Both the position numbers and the translations under genes were made by a program. Under the pieces are notes generated by a model. That model had not been told where the DNA came from and searched no databases. It worked only from the letters and a program-made list of their open reading frames with translations. A stretch of DNA of 64,000 nucleotides from Ruminococcaceae bacterium UBA6353 (GTDB lineage Bacteria; Bacillota; Clostridia; Oscillospirales; Acutalibacteraceae): NCBI GenBank assembly GCA_002437905.1, contig DJRT01000009.1:1-64000 (forward strand), in the 5' to 3' direction. Shown in pieces: positions 24,181-32,548 of this stretch (the first letter of the stretch is position 1; each line of letters starts with the position of its first letter).

Positions 24181-25428
24181 TCAGATCTCGGTTACGGTAT
24201 CCGATTGGCACAGCTCGATGATTTTGGCAATGGCGACGGATACCTCGCTGTCAATGTAGCTGTGGTTTTTCCCGGAGGCGATGCAGCGGTCAAAGGCGAC
24301 GATCTCATAACGGATCCCCTCGCCGTCCAGCTTGTAAAAGCAGCGCTTATTATCGGCGGGGTTTTCGTACCGGATCTCAAAATAGTCGGTCTTCCACCAC
24401 GGGGCGGGCACATAGACATAGCCCTTTGTGCCGGTGATGATCAGCTCGCCCTCGGATTTGGCTGCCTTGGCGACCTTGATCGACGCCACGGCCTCCGGGT
24501 AGACAAAATCAATTTTGGTGAACCCGTCAAATTGCTTTTCCTTATCTAGATAATGGGTCACGACGCGCGCGTCGGAATAGGCGGTCCCCAAAAGCTGGAA
24601 TATCGGCAGCAGGGCGGTCGGCCCCCAGGTGGAAATGCTGTTCCACTTGTTTTCGAGTGAGGACAGGTCATCGCTCATGCTGGTGCAGGTGGCATCCACG
24701 GAGACCACCTTGCCGATCTCGCCGCTCTTTACCAGCAGCAGCAGGCGGGAATAGGCGGTTGAATAGGCGGTTTTGATGCTTTCCATCAGGGTGCAGTGCT
24801 CCTTTTCGGCCAATGCAAAGAGCTCCCGGCATTCCTCTGCCGTGCAGGCGATGGGGGATTCACAGAGCACATGCTTTTTGGACTGAAGCAGCGCTTTTAT
24901 CTGTTCATAGTGCTTATCCGGTGTTGTGACCACATAGTAGGCATCGGCGTCCGATTCAACGATCTCAACGCCGTTGACATACCGGCTCTCGTTCTTGAAT
25001 TTTGTTCCGACGAAGGTGTTTCCCAGAACCGTGATCTGCAGCCGGTGCTTTTCGGAGCGCAGATCGGAGCTGGAGACCCCGACGGTCCTATCCAGATAGA
25101 CTACCTTACAATATTCATTCAGATAGTCAAACTTGCCTTCCCAATCGGACCCGACGGTAAAAATATCCACACCGTACCGGCGGATATCGTCGATCTTCTG
25201 TCCCTCATACTCCTCTACGATGATCTCGTCGGCAATGCCGGTGTTTTTCACCGCTTCTACGCGTTCCATCAGGGACTGCTGCACATTGATCTTTCCGCGG
25301 GATTTATCAAAATCGTCCGCGGTCACGCCGACAATCAGGTAATCGCCCAGCGCCTTTGCCCTCTCCAGCAGGCGGATGTGTCCATAGTGCAGAAGATCGT
25401 ATGTGCCGTATGTGATGACCTTTATCAA
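24181..25428 (-). CDS. Cytidylyltransferase fused to a degenerate Gfo/Idh/MocA oxidoreductase-like domain
   Basis: 415 residues with two domains. Residues 1-130 resemble glycerol-3-phosphate cytidylyltransferase (TagD/GCT): GTYDLLHYGHIRLLERA carries the HxGH motif, VGVTADDFDKSRGK follows, and RTVGVSSSDLR takes the place of the usual RTxGISTT signature. Residues about 133-415 resemble Gfo/Idh/MocA proteins: DAYYVVTTPDKHYEQIKALL, KHVLCESPIACTAEECREL, and SGEIGKVVSVDATC. The usual GxGxxA nucleotide-binding loop is reduced to VLGNTFVG, the Rossmann segment after it is short, and the catalytic Glu-Lys-Pro is Glu-Ser-Pro. The transferase half probably makes a CDP-activated polyol or aminoalcohol; the second half may be non-redox or structural. 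It follows the aminotransferase gene after about 50 bases. Confidence 0.8.
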   Translation of the reverse strand: MIKVITYGTYDLLHYGHIRLLERAKALGDYLIVGVTADDFDKSRGKINVQQSLMERVEAVKNTGIADEIIVEEYEGQKIDDIRRYGVDIFTVGSDWEGKFDYLNEYCKVVYLDRTVGVSSSDLRSEKHRLQITVLGNTFVGTKFKNESRYVNGVEIVESDADAYYVVTTPDKHYEQIKALLQSKKHVLCESPIACTAEECRELFALAEKEHCTLMESIKTAYSTAYSRLLLLVKSGEIGKVVSVDATCTSMSDDLSSLENKWNSISTWGPTALLPIFQLLGTAYSDARVVTHYLDKEKQFDGFTKIDFVYPEAVASIKVAKAAKSEGELIITGTKGYVYVPAPWWKTDYFEIRYENPADNKRCFYKLDGEGIRYEIVAFDRCIASGKNHSYIDSEVSVAIAKIIELCQSDTVTEI

Positions 25429-25477
25429 TCTTGTCCCTCCCAGTATTCCGGTGTTGCTTCGGCGCTTTCTACGGGGA

Positions 25478-26551
25478 TCAGAGCAGACCCCGCGCCTGCA
25501 TATCCTTCAGCGCATTGACCAGCGTGGTATTGTCTTCCTTTGTCAGATGGCCGATGTGCCCGACGCGGAAGATCTTTTCCTTCAGCTCTCCGCCGTTGGG
25601 GCAGACCCAGATGCCATACTCGTCCTTCAGCGTGGTAAAGATCGCGTAGGCTGACCCGTGCAGCGGGCGCAGCGGGGTCACCGCATTGGACAGGGCATCG
25701 GACAGAATCTCCAGGGGGAGATCCCGGATCTTTTCGCGGAAATCCGCAGCCAGCTCAGCTGTCCGGCGGATCTCTGCCTGCACGCCTCCCTGCTGCTCGA
25801 TCTCCTGCAGCCTTGCGTGGATCTGGAGCAGGGTGCCCACTGCCGGTGTGAACGGGGTCTGTCCGCGCTCCCCGTTTTTCAGGGCAGATTTCAGGTCGAG
25901 GTACATGCATTTGGCATCGTGCGCCTCCACCCGCCGGACAGCCTCTTCGGACAGGACGATGATGGATACGCCGGGCGGGCAGGCCAGCGCCTTCTGCGAT
26001 CCGGTCAGCAGCACCTGAACCCCCTGCTCCTCCATGTTCAGCTCATCGGCCAGGAAGGAGCTGATGGCGTCCACGACCAGGAAGATGCCGTTCTTTTCGC
26101 AGAATTCATGGATCAGGTCGAGGTCATAGCGGACGCCTGTGGAGGTCTCGTGGATGTTTACGAGGAAGCCGGTAAAGCCCTTTTGGGCATACGGCTCCAG
26201 CTGCTCCCGCCGAAGTCCTTTGCCGGTTTCCAGGGTGATCGCCTCGTAGGGGATGTCGTGGATGCGGCACAGCTCCACAAAGCGGTGGCCGAAGCTGCCG
26301 CCGTTGACGACCAGCAGTTTGTCCCGGCGGTCGAACAGGTTTATCACGGCGGCTTCCATGGCGGCCGTGCCGGAGCCGGTAATAAAGACGGCCCGCGCAT
26401 CCTCCCCGGCCTTGGCAAACCGCTTCATCAGAGCCTCGTTTTCCAGCATAACAGCGGAAAATTCCGGCGTCCGGAAGTAGGGAATCTGCTCCGCGCCGAT
26501 CCGGCGCACGGTCTCGTCCGCCGTTACCGGCCCCACAGTGAAATTCAGCAT
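25478..26551 (-). CDS. Class V PLP-dependent aminotransferase (AGXT/serine-pyruvate/AEP transaminase-like)
   Basis: 357 residues of fold type I. Visible features are NFTVGPVTADETV at the N-terminus, the FITGSGTAAMEAAVINLF cofactor loop, HETSTGVRYDL, VDAISSF with the PLP-binding Asp, and TGSQKALACPPG with the Schiff-base lysine. The nearest families are alanine-glyoxylate, serine-pyruvate and 2-aminoethylphosphonate-pyruvate transaminases. No PEP mutase or phosphonopyruvate decarboxylase is in the window, so a phosphonate role is unsupported. Its neighbour, the cytidylyltransferase fusion, suggests it makes an amino-substituted small molecule for attachment to the polysaccharide (inference). 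Confidence 0.88.
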   Translation of the reverse strand: MLNFTVGPVTADETVRRIGAEQIPYFRTPEFSAVMLENEALMKRFAKAGEDARAVFITGSGTAAMEAAVINLFDRRDKLLVVNGGSFGHRFVELCRIHDIPYEAITLETGKGLRREQLEPYAQKGFTGFLVNIHETSTGVRYDLDLIHEFCEKNGIFLVVDAISSFLADELNMEEQGVQVLLTGSQKALACPPGVSIIVLSEEAVRRVEAHDAKCMYLDLKSALKNGERGQTPFTPAVGTLLQIHARLQEIEQQGGVQAEIRRTAELAADFREKIRDLPLEILSDALSNAVTPLRPLHGSAYAIFTTLKDEYGIWVCPNGGELKEKIFRVGHIGHLTKEDNTTLVNALKDMQARGLL

Positions 26552-26591
26552 GATGTCTTGTCCTTTCTGTACGGATGGATGGCCGCCTGTT

Positions 26592-27767
26592 TTACGGGCA
26601 GTCGGCCGATCCGATGTCTTCGATGTATGTCAGCAGCTGTTCAATTACATGCTCCGGCATAAAGGCCTTTATCCGGATGTCGCTGTCGGCGATCAGCCGT
26701 TCTGCCTCGGCACGGTCCGTATACAGTCGATACAGACTGTCTGCCAGCTGCTCGGCATCCCCCACCGGCGTGATCAGGCCGCAGGTATCCTGCAGTATTT
26801 CACGCACACCCGGCTCGCTATTGGTGGCAACCACCGGGAGGTGGTAATACATCGCCTCCAGTATGGCTGTCGGCAGCCCCTCTGCGGGGCTGGAATGGGC
26901 GTATACATAGGCAGCCGAGTAATAATTCTGCACATCATATCTTGCCCCGGTAAAGATGACCTGTTCTGTCAGCGCCAGCTCAGAAACCAGAGCCTCCAGC
27001 CGGGCTCTTTCGTTTCCGTCACCGACAAGCACCAGCCGCTTGCATAGGCCGTGCCGCTCCTTTAGGGCTTTGATCGCCCGGATCAGGGTGGCCTGGTCTT
27101 TATCCTTTTCCATTCTTCCGACCATCAGGACAAAATCCCCCATGGTCTCCTGCAGCTGCGCCACCTTGGCGGCATCGACCGTGCGCTCGGCCAGATTGAT
27201 GGGATTGTATATCTGCACCTTGCGGATATGGTTGCGCGCATTGAAGGCAGCGACCTTTTCATCATCCTTGCAGGACAGACAGACCAGATTCCGGATCTTT
27301 CTGTATAGCGCCAAGAAGCCGGAACCGATCTCCTCATAGGAATATTCATTTCCGTGCAGCCAGGCGATCTTTTTTGCCCCCCGAAAATTCCCGGAAACAA
27401 AGGTCAGATCGTTATAGTGCCCGGCGAAGGCTATGGCCAGATCGGTTTTTCGGAGCTTGTGGGCATATAGCGGGCGGTACAGGCTCTGTATAACGGTAAA
27501 CACCGTAAACGCAGCGGCAAAGGCGATCTGCCCGTAAAGTCCCCGTCGTTTCCACGAGCGGTATCTTTCCGGGCTGATGGCCCGGGGGAACCGGATGTGA
27601 CAGACGGAGGCCTCTTTGGGGATCTCCTTTTCCATGTCGCGCAGGGACGGCTTCAGATTGATAATATCGATCTGATGGCCTGCGTGCAGGAGAAGCTTGA
27701 TATAGTCGAGCCCGACTCTTTCAATGCCGCCGAACTGCAGCCCGTCGAATACAAAAGTCATTTTCAT
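26592..27767 (-). CDS. Family 4 glycosyltransferase
   Basis: 391 residues, GT-B fold, cytoplasmic or membrane-associated. The N-terminal domain begins KMTFVFDGLQFGGIERVGLDYIKLL, a typical acceptor-domain start with the glycine loop. The C-terminal GT4 signatures are LMVGRMEKDKDQATLI, LVLVGDGNERARLE, VIFTGARYDVQNYY, and the EX7E motif region SSPAEGLPTAILEAM. It ends one base before the flippase gene start, within the long minus-strand operon. The sugar transferred cannot be read from sequence. Confidence 0.9.
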   Translation of the reverse strand: MKMTFVFDGLQFGGIERVGLDYIKLLLHAGHQIDIINLKPSLRDMEKEIPKEASVCHIRFPRAISPERYRSWKRRGLYGQIAFAAAFTVFTVIQSLYRPLYAHKLRKTDLAIAFAGHYNDLTFVSGNFRGAKKIAWLHGNEYSYEEIGSGFLALYRKIRNLVCLSCKDDEKVAAFNARNHIRKVQIYNPINLAERTVDAAKVAQLQETMGDFVLMVGRMEKDKDQATLIRAIKALKERHGLCKRLVLVGDGNERARLEALVSELALTEQVIFTGARYDVQNYYSAAYVYAHSSPAEGLPTAILEAMYYHLPVVATNSEPGVREILQDTCGLITPVGDAEQLADSLYRLYTDRAEAERLIADSDIRIKAFMPEHVIEQLLTYIEDIGSADCP

Positions 27768-27768
27768 A

Positions 27769-29313
27769 TCAGTTGTTCTTTTTCACCTTCGCTTTAAGTT
27801 TTTGCACCAGCAGTTTTTTCTCTTCCTTGTTCAGCAGGATATTGAATACGACAAAATAGGAGGGAATGGCCAGTCCGCCGATGATCGCAAAGAAGGTCAG
27901 CCACGAGTGGATATTGGTCAGCGGTTTGAGCAGGAAAAAGATGAGCCATATCACAAACAGGGCGATATAATTGCGGAATATCGTCTTGAGGAAGGTGAAA
28001 TACGGCACCCCGATGGCCTTTTCTGCGTACATGGGCACCAGGAACAGATTGACCAGTGCCAATACACAGGTGCTGGTTCCGGCGATGGCGTAGACCCCCA
28101 GATCCGTAAAGCGGGTGATGATCAGTGTCAGCAGGGTGCTCACGCATCCGGCACAGAACACCATGATCGAGTATACCTTCACCCTGGCGATGGCAACGAA
28201 CAGTGAGTGAATGCTGTACATATAGGCATTGACGATCACATTGATCAGGACCAGCAGCATCAGAATATTAATCTGCCGCAGATCCGCAGCGGAATACACA
28301 TTGGCCGGCAGCCACAGGCGGAAGAAATCCGAACCGAATACGATGATGGCGGCAAAGGGCACGGTCAGAAACAGCCCCAGCACCTTGCAGGTGAAGCCGA
28401 CCTCCTTTACAAGGCCCTCCTTGTCATCCTGCGCAACCAGGCCGGTGAATGAGGCAGAGAAGATATTGGACAAATACCCCAGCAGAGAGCCGACAGCGGT
28501 GGGGATCTGCTGAGCAACGGAGATCCGCCCCATGGCCTCCTGGCTGATCATCAGGTTGGCGATCAACAGGTCAAGGCCGTTGAGCAGCAGGTTGCTGACA
28601 TTGGATAGCAGGATCCACAGTCCGGCCTTGGCAACGGTCAGGATCTTGCGGACGGAAAAGCGCTTCGGGCTGACGGAAAAGCCCGGCAGAAGCTTCCGCT
28701 TCAGGCACAGATAGGAGCATATAACAAAGAGGCTGGAGGCCACTGCCGAAATGCTGACAAAGTAAATGTGCGGCACGCAATAGGAGAACAGAATAATGGT
28801 CAGGAACATCTTGACCAGGTTTGAGCCGATCTGTACATAGGCGTGCAGGTCCATCCGGTTGACAACGAATGTGCTGGAAATATAGGCCGTGGACACAAAC
28901 GACACGATCAGGTTGAGGAACGACAGGAAGAAGGTGATCTTCACATCCCGTACAAGCTCCGGCGAGACATGGATCAGGTGCTCAATATTGCCGACAATAA
29001 ACAGGGAAGCGATCAGCACGACCAGGGACAAAACGGTATTGAACCAAAAAACCGAGGAGAAATAGCGTTTTGCTTCTTCCGTGTTTCCCTTATTGTACTC
29101 AACGGAGATGAAGCGGCTGGCCATGGAATTGATGGCCACGGTGATGAGACTGGCGTATTGCGTGAAATTGTTTGCCAGCGTGATAAAGCCGTATGCCGCC
29201 TCGCCCAGCTTGTCGACCACATAGGGCGACAACCAGAAATTAATGAAAAACTGGACGACAAACACAATAACGCTGGCAAACAGATTGACCAGCAGCTGCC
29301 TGTTTTTATTCAT
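27769..29313 (-). CDS. Wzx-like oligosaccharide flippase (MATE/MVF superfamily)
   Basis: 514 residues with about 12-14 membrane helices and a lysine-rich cytoplasmic tail (KKLLVQKLKAKVKKN). The N-terminus NLFASVIVFVVQFFINFWLS and the early VDKLGEAAYGFITLANNF motif are typical of Wzx/RfbX polysaccharide exporters, which flip undecaprenyl-linked repeat units across the membrane. It lies two bases after the sulfotransferase. Together with the Wzy-like gene at 31304 it defines a Wzx/Wzy-dependent pathway. Confidence 0.92.
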   Translation of the reverse strand: MNKNRQLLVNLFASVIVFVVQFFINFWLSPYVVDKLGEAAYGFITLANNFTQYASLITVAINSMASRFISVEYNKGNTEEAKRYFSSVFWFNTVLSLVVLIASLFIVGNIEHLIHVSPELVRDVKITFFLSFLNLIVSFVSTAYISSTFVVNRMDLHAYVQIGSNLVKMFLTIILFSYCVPHIYFVSISAVASSLFVICSYLCLKRKLLPGFSVSPKRFSVRKILTVAKAGLWILLSNVSNLLLNGLDLLIANLMISQEAMGRISVAQQIPTAVGSLLGYLSNIFSASFTGLVAQDDKEGLVKEVGFTCKVLGLFLTVPFAAIIVFGSDFFRLWLPANVYSAADLRQINILMLLVLINVIVNAYMYSIHSLFVAIARVKVYSIMVFCAGCVSTLLTLIITRFTDLGVYAIAGTSTCVLALVNLFLVPMYAEKAIGVPYFTFLKTIFRNYIALFVIWLIFFLLKPLTNIHSWLTFFAIIGGLAIPSYFVVFNILLNKEEKKLLVQKLKAKVKKNN

Positions 29314-29315
29314 GG

Positions 29316-30374
29316 TTAAAGAATGACCTCCTTGGCCTCCAGCTTCTCTGTACTGGTCATCGGAAATTCGTAGATATAGTCCTTCAGCTCCTTGGCGATA
29401 TACTCCGCTTCGGCGGCAAATGCCGCATCCCGATTAAAAAGCTGTGTGTTTCTCATGGATTTTTCGGGGATAAACTTCGTTTTGGGTTGTATATGTTGGG
29501 CATCCTGTATATCCAGAAAGGCGAAGATCCGCTTTTTTGTCTCTTCATAGCGGTAAACAAGATCCTCAAAGTGAATGCGCAGGATATTCGGATTATCACA
29601 GGGGATCTCGCATTGCCGCATTTTGCGGTAGTTTACGCAGAATTGCCGGACATCCATCGGGTAGGGGACCGCACTGCCGGCCTTGTCCCAATAGTATTTG
29701 TTCAGCAGAAAGACATCCCGCGGGTCACGCTCCACCACCACGGCCTTGCTGTTGTCGGTAAAGTAGTGCGCCATCCGGTGCAGATTGTGCGGCAGCAAAA
29801 ACTGATCCAGGATCAGGTTGCTTTTCCCGATGCCCAGCTCGGCGTAGATCTTATCCAGAAATGTGCGTGCGCTGCCGTAAAAGGTCTCCTCATCCGCATA
29901 GGAGATCTGCATGGGCTTGTAGCGCAGTGCGGGCTTGAATACCTTCCGGTTGCCTGTGAGAATCCGGAGACCGCGGGTCACGGCCTTGTGGATATAGCCC
30001 TTCAGGAAGGGCCACTCCTGATAATACCAATAGGTCTCCGAAAACTGTGCATCGGTAATGGAATGGAGGAATTCCTGATAGTATTCCTCAAATTTGGGGC
30101 CGATCCTCCTCTTGTATTCTCCGACCCAAAAGTGCTTTTTGCAGAACAGGTCGTGCATGCACCGGCTGAAGGAATGCAGGGCCTCATCGCTGCGGATGGC
30201 GTTGTTTCCGCGCAGCAGCTTGTCCTCCAGGTCAAACATGCCGTTCGGGCAGTGCATAAAAACATATTCAAAATTTCCGTTGGTCGAGGTGTAACCCTCC
30301 ACCTCGCTCAAAAGATCGGTCACAGCGGAGGAGCCGGAACCCATATAGCCGGCCGGAATGACGATTTTATTCAT
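29316..30374 (-). CDS. P-loop sulfotransferase-like protein
   Basis: 352 residues. The N-terminal phosphosulfate-binding loop reads IPAGYMGSGSSAVTDLL and the 3'-phosphate motif reads KAVVVERDPRDVFLLN, both typical of PAPS-dependent sulfotransferases. Near the C-terminus, ILRIHFEDLVYRYEETKKRI matches the conserved segment of the family. No membrane helix is seen, so it probably acts in the cytoplasm on a nucleotide- or lipid-linked glycan. Its place between glycosyltransferases and the flippase implies sulfation of the repeat unit before export. Sulfated polysaccharides are uncommon in Firmicutes. A nucleotide-binding protein of other function cannot be excluded. Confidence 0.8.
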   Translation of the reverse strand: MNKIVIPAGYMGSGSSAVTDLLSEVEGYTSTNGNFEYVFMHCPNGMFDLEDKLLRGNNAIRSDEALHSFSRCMHDLFCKKHFWVGEYKRRIGPKFEEYYQEFLHSITDAQFSETYWYYQEWPFLKGYIHKAVTRGLRILTGNRKVFKPALRYKPMQISYADEETFYGSARTFLDKIYAELGIGKSNLILDQFLLPHNLHRMAHYFTDNSKAVVVERDPRDVFLLNKYYWDKAGSAVPYPMDVRQFCVNYRKMRQCEIPCDNPNILRIHFEDLVYRYEETKKRIFAFLDIQDAQHIQPKTKFIPEKSMRNTQLFNRDAAFAAEAEYIAKELKDYIYEFPMTSTEKLEAKEVIL

Positions 30375-30432
30375 AGCAGTACTTTAACGGTAATTGAAGT
30401 GTACAATTGCCGTTCTCCTCTCTTTTTACCGG

Positions 30433-31344
30433 TTATTTCCCGGCTTGTGCATAATGCTTTTTCATGAAATGCTGTATGGCGGACCGGTAAAAGAACGGGT
30501 TGGTACACAACCGGATCCCCAGGGTCAGCTGCTTGCTTTGCGCAAAGTGCTGCTTCAGGCTTTGATAGCTCTGCAGCTTTTGCAGATCCCGCGCATATTT
30601 TTCGGAGCGGTACATTTCGGCAATCGCCTGCTCCCCGCATACGCGGGCGTGGGCGTATTCCTTGGCCAAAAGGTTGGCGGTCAGCTGCTGCCTGGCGCTG
30701 TTTGAGACGGATATGCTGCTTTCCCGTATCCGGTAGCGGAGCAGGCGCTGGTCGATATTGCCGACCCTATGCCCGGACAGGACCGCCCGGAGGACAAAGT
30801 CATAGTCCTCGGCCCCGGCGATATTCCGGTAGCCGCCCAGTGCCGTATAGAGGCTTTTCCGGCACAGCCATGTGGGGTGCAGCAGGCAGCTTCCCCATTT
30901 CAGATAGTGCCGGATGTTTTTCTCCTTTACCGGAAGGTCAAGCGCGCCGATGATTTGCCCCTGCTCGTCGATCTTTGTGATGCAGGCCCCAACCAGGTCC
31001 AGCTGGTGTTCCTGCAGGTAGGCCAGCTGTTTTTCCAGCCTGGTCCCGTCGGATATATCGTCTGCATCCATGCGGGCGATATACTCTCCCCGGGCAAGAC
31101 CGATCCCCTTGTTCAGGGAGCCGACCAGCCCCAGGTTTTCCGGGTTGATCACATAGTTTACCCGACTGTCCTGCTGCGCATAGCGGCTGAGCAGGGCGTG
31201 CAGGTCTTCCCTTTGCGGATTGTCGTTAATGAGGATCAGTTCGAGGTTTTCGTGGGTCTGGTGCAGGATCGAATTGACGCTCTCTTCGATAAAGGGTGTT
31301 TCCTCATTGTAGGTGCTGAGTATGACACTGATTAGCTGCTGCAT
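30433..31344 (-). CDS. Family 2 glycosyltransferase
   Basis: 303 residues from the ATG at 31344, chosen because GGAG lies nine bases upstream; a TTG at 31359 is the longer alternative. The GT2 domain shows ISVILSTYNEETPFIEESVNSI, LELILINDNPQRED and the metal-binding ARMDADDISDGTRLEKQ. The catalytic region continues with AEDYDFVLRAVLSG. It has no membrane helix of its own. Its 5' end overlaps the upstream Wzy-like gene by about 41 bases, an unusually long overlap that ties the two together. Confidence 0.9.
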   Translation of the reverse strand: MQQLISVILSTYNEETPFIEESVNSILHQTHENLELILINDNPQREDLHALLSRYAQQDSRVNYVINPENLGLVGSLNKGIGLARGEYIARMDADDISDGTRLEKQLAYLQEHQLDLVGACITKIDEQGQIIGALDLPVKEKNIRHYLKWGSCLLHPTWLCRKSLYTALGGYRNIAGAEDYDFVLRAVLSGHRVGNIDQRLLRYRIRESSISVSNSARQQLTANLLAKEYAHARVCGEQAIAEMYRSEKYARDLQKLQSYQSLKQHFAQSKQLTLGIRLCTNPFFYRSAIQHFMKKHYAQAGK

Positions 31345-32548
31345 AGGTGCTATCTCCAATACTTCTTTTTGCTCTTTTCCATTTCAGCGGTATCTGTATG
31401 GCGCACAGCTGCTGGACGCCTATGACCATCATCGGCAAAAAGCCGTAGCTCAACAGATCATTGTCCGTAAAATTGATAAAGGCAACAACGATCAGCACGG
31501 CACAAACGAGCGGGGAATCCTTATGCTGCCGGTACAGCGCCCGATAGATCAGCAGCGTCAGCAGCAGCACAAGCACACCGTACCGGACGGTGATGTACAG
31601 ATATCCGCTGTCCAGCACAATGCCGTTCCATTCGGAAGAGCCGACTATGACGGTGGCATTGAAATACTCGCCCGATTTCATAAAGTGCAGCAGGTGGATG
31701 CCAAACCGGTCGATGGCGGCCGCGCCGAGCAGGGTGCGGTTTGTCAGGATCCTGTCCATCCAGTACCACGCAGAAAGGGCGATCCCTCTGGATCTGAGCA
31801 GGGAGGGCAGAATGGAAAGCGCCGCTGCGCCCAGCATAGCGTAGCGGGCGGTGATGCTGACGGCTCTTCCGCACAGGCTGTGTGCCGGCTGCTTTCTGAA
31901 GAAGAGCACATACAGGATCAGAAGAAGTATGCCCAGAAAAGCGTTCCGGCTGCCGCATAGCCAATAGACGGCAAGATCCAAAGCCCCGAAAAGGAGCATA
32001 TACCGCCTTTTGATCCCGGCCCGGTAAATGACCAGCAGGTACACGAGGATATAGAACAGACACAGGGGCAGGATATTGCTGTGGACAAAGCCAAATGAGT
32101 GGCGGGAAAAGTCGTCAAAATCCGTCCGGCGGCTCAGGGTATCCGGAAGAACGCCGAGGGCAAACAGCGCCAGAACGACCAGAGTAAAGAGCACCAGGCA
32201 TTGCAGCGAGATGCGGTAGATCCTTTCCCGGTCGATATGGCGGGATATGGTGCCCATCAGCAGCACAATGATCCAGAAGAAGTCGCCGGAGGCGAGAAAT
32301 ACCGCTCCGCCGACAGCCAGAACGAGCAGGAGCCGATAGACCGCCTTTTCTTTCCATTTAAGCACAAAGGCCTGCACCAGCAAACAGCCGATAATGCCGA
32401 TCTTCAAGGCCTTGGCAAGCAGTGCGGTATCCAGATACACGGTTGCCACATCCTCGATGAACAGGGCAAAAAAGAACAGAACATAGTAGAAATAAAACAG
32501 GATCTCACTCTTTTTTATTTGCTGGTGCAGCGCGGAACAGACATTCAT
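31304..32548 (-). CDS. Wzy-like O-antigen/capsule polymerase
   Basis: 414 residues, with about 11 membrane helices and a large extracytoplasmic loop near residues 235-310 (DRILTNRTLLGAAAIDRFGIHLL ... SEWNGIVLDSGYL). The WLCGSRNAFLGILLL helix and the DSGYLYITVRYG motif are typical of Wzy proteins, which polymerise lipid-linked repeat units on the outer face of the membrane. Wzy proteins are poorly conserved, so the call rests on topology, loop motif and locus context. Confidence 0.82.
   Translation of the reverse strand: MNVCSALHQQIKKSEILFYFYYVLFFFALFIEDVATVYLDTALLAKALKIGIIGCLLVQAFVLKWKEKAVYRLLLVLAVGGAVFLASGDFFWIIVLLMGTISRHIDRERIYRISLQCLVLFTLVVLALFALGVLPDTLSRRTDFDDFSRHSFGFVHSNILPLCLFYILVYLLVIYRAGIKRRYMLLFGALDLAVYWLCGSRNAFLGILLLILYVLFFRKQPAHSLCGRAVSITARYAMLGAAALSILPSLLRSRGIALSAWYWMDRILTNRTLLGAAAIDRFGIHLLHFMKSGEYFNATVIVGSSEWNGIVLDSGYLYITVRYGVLVLLLTLLIYRALYRQHKDSPLVCAVLIVVAFINFTDNDLLSYGFLPMMVIGVQQLCAIQIPLKWKRAKRSIGDSTYAAANQCHTQHLQ

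Noticed and set aside
25478..26551. Phosphonate biosynthesis assignment for the aminotransferase
   Set aside because: AEP transaminase similarity is only at family level, and PEP mutase and phosphonopyruvate decarboxylase genes are absent from the window.
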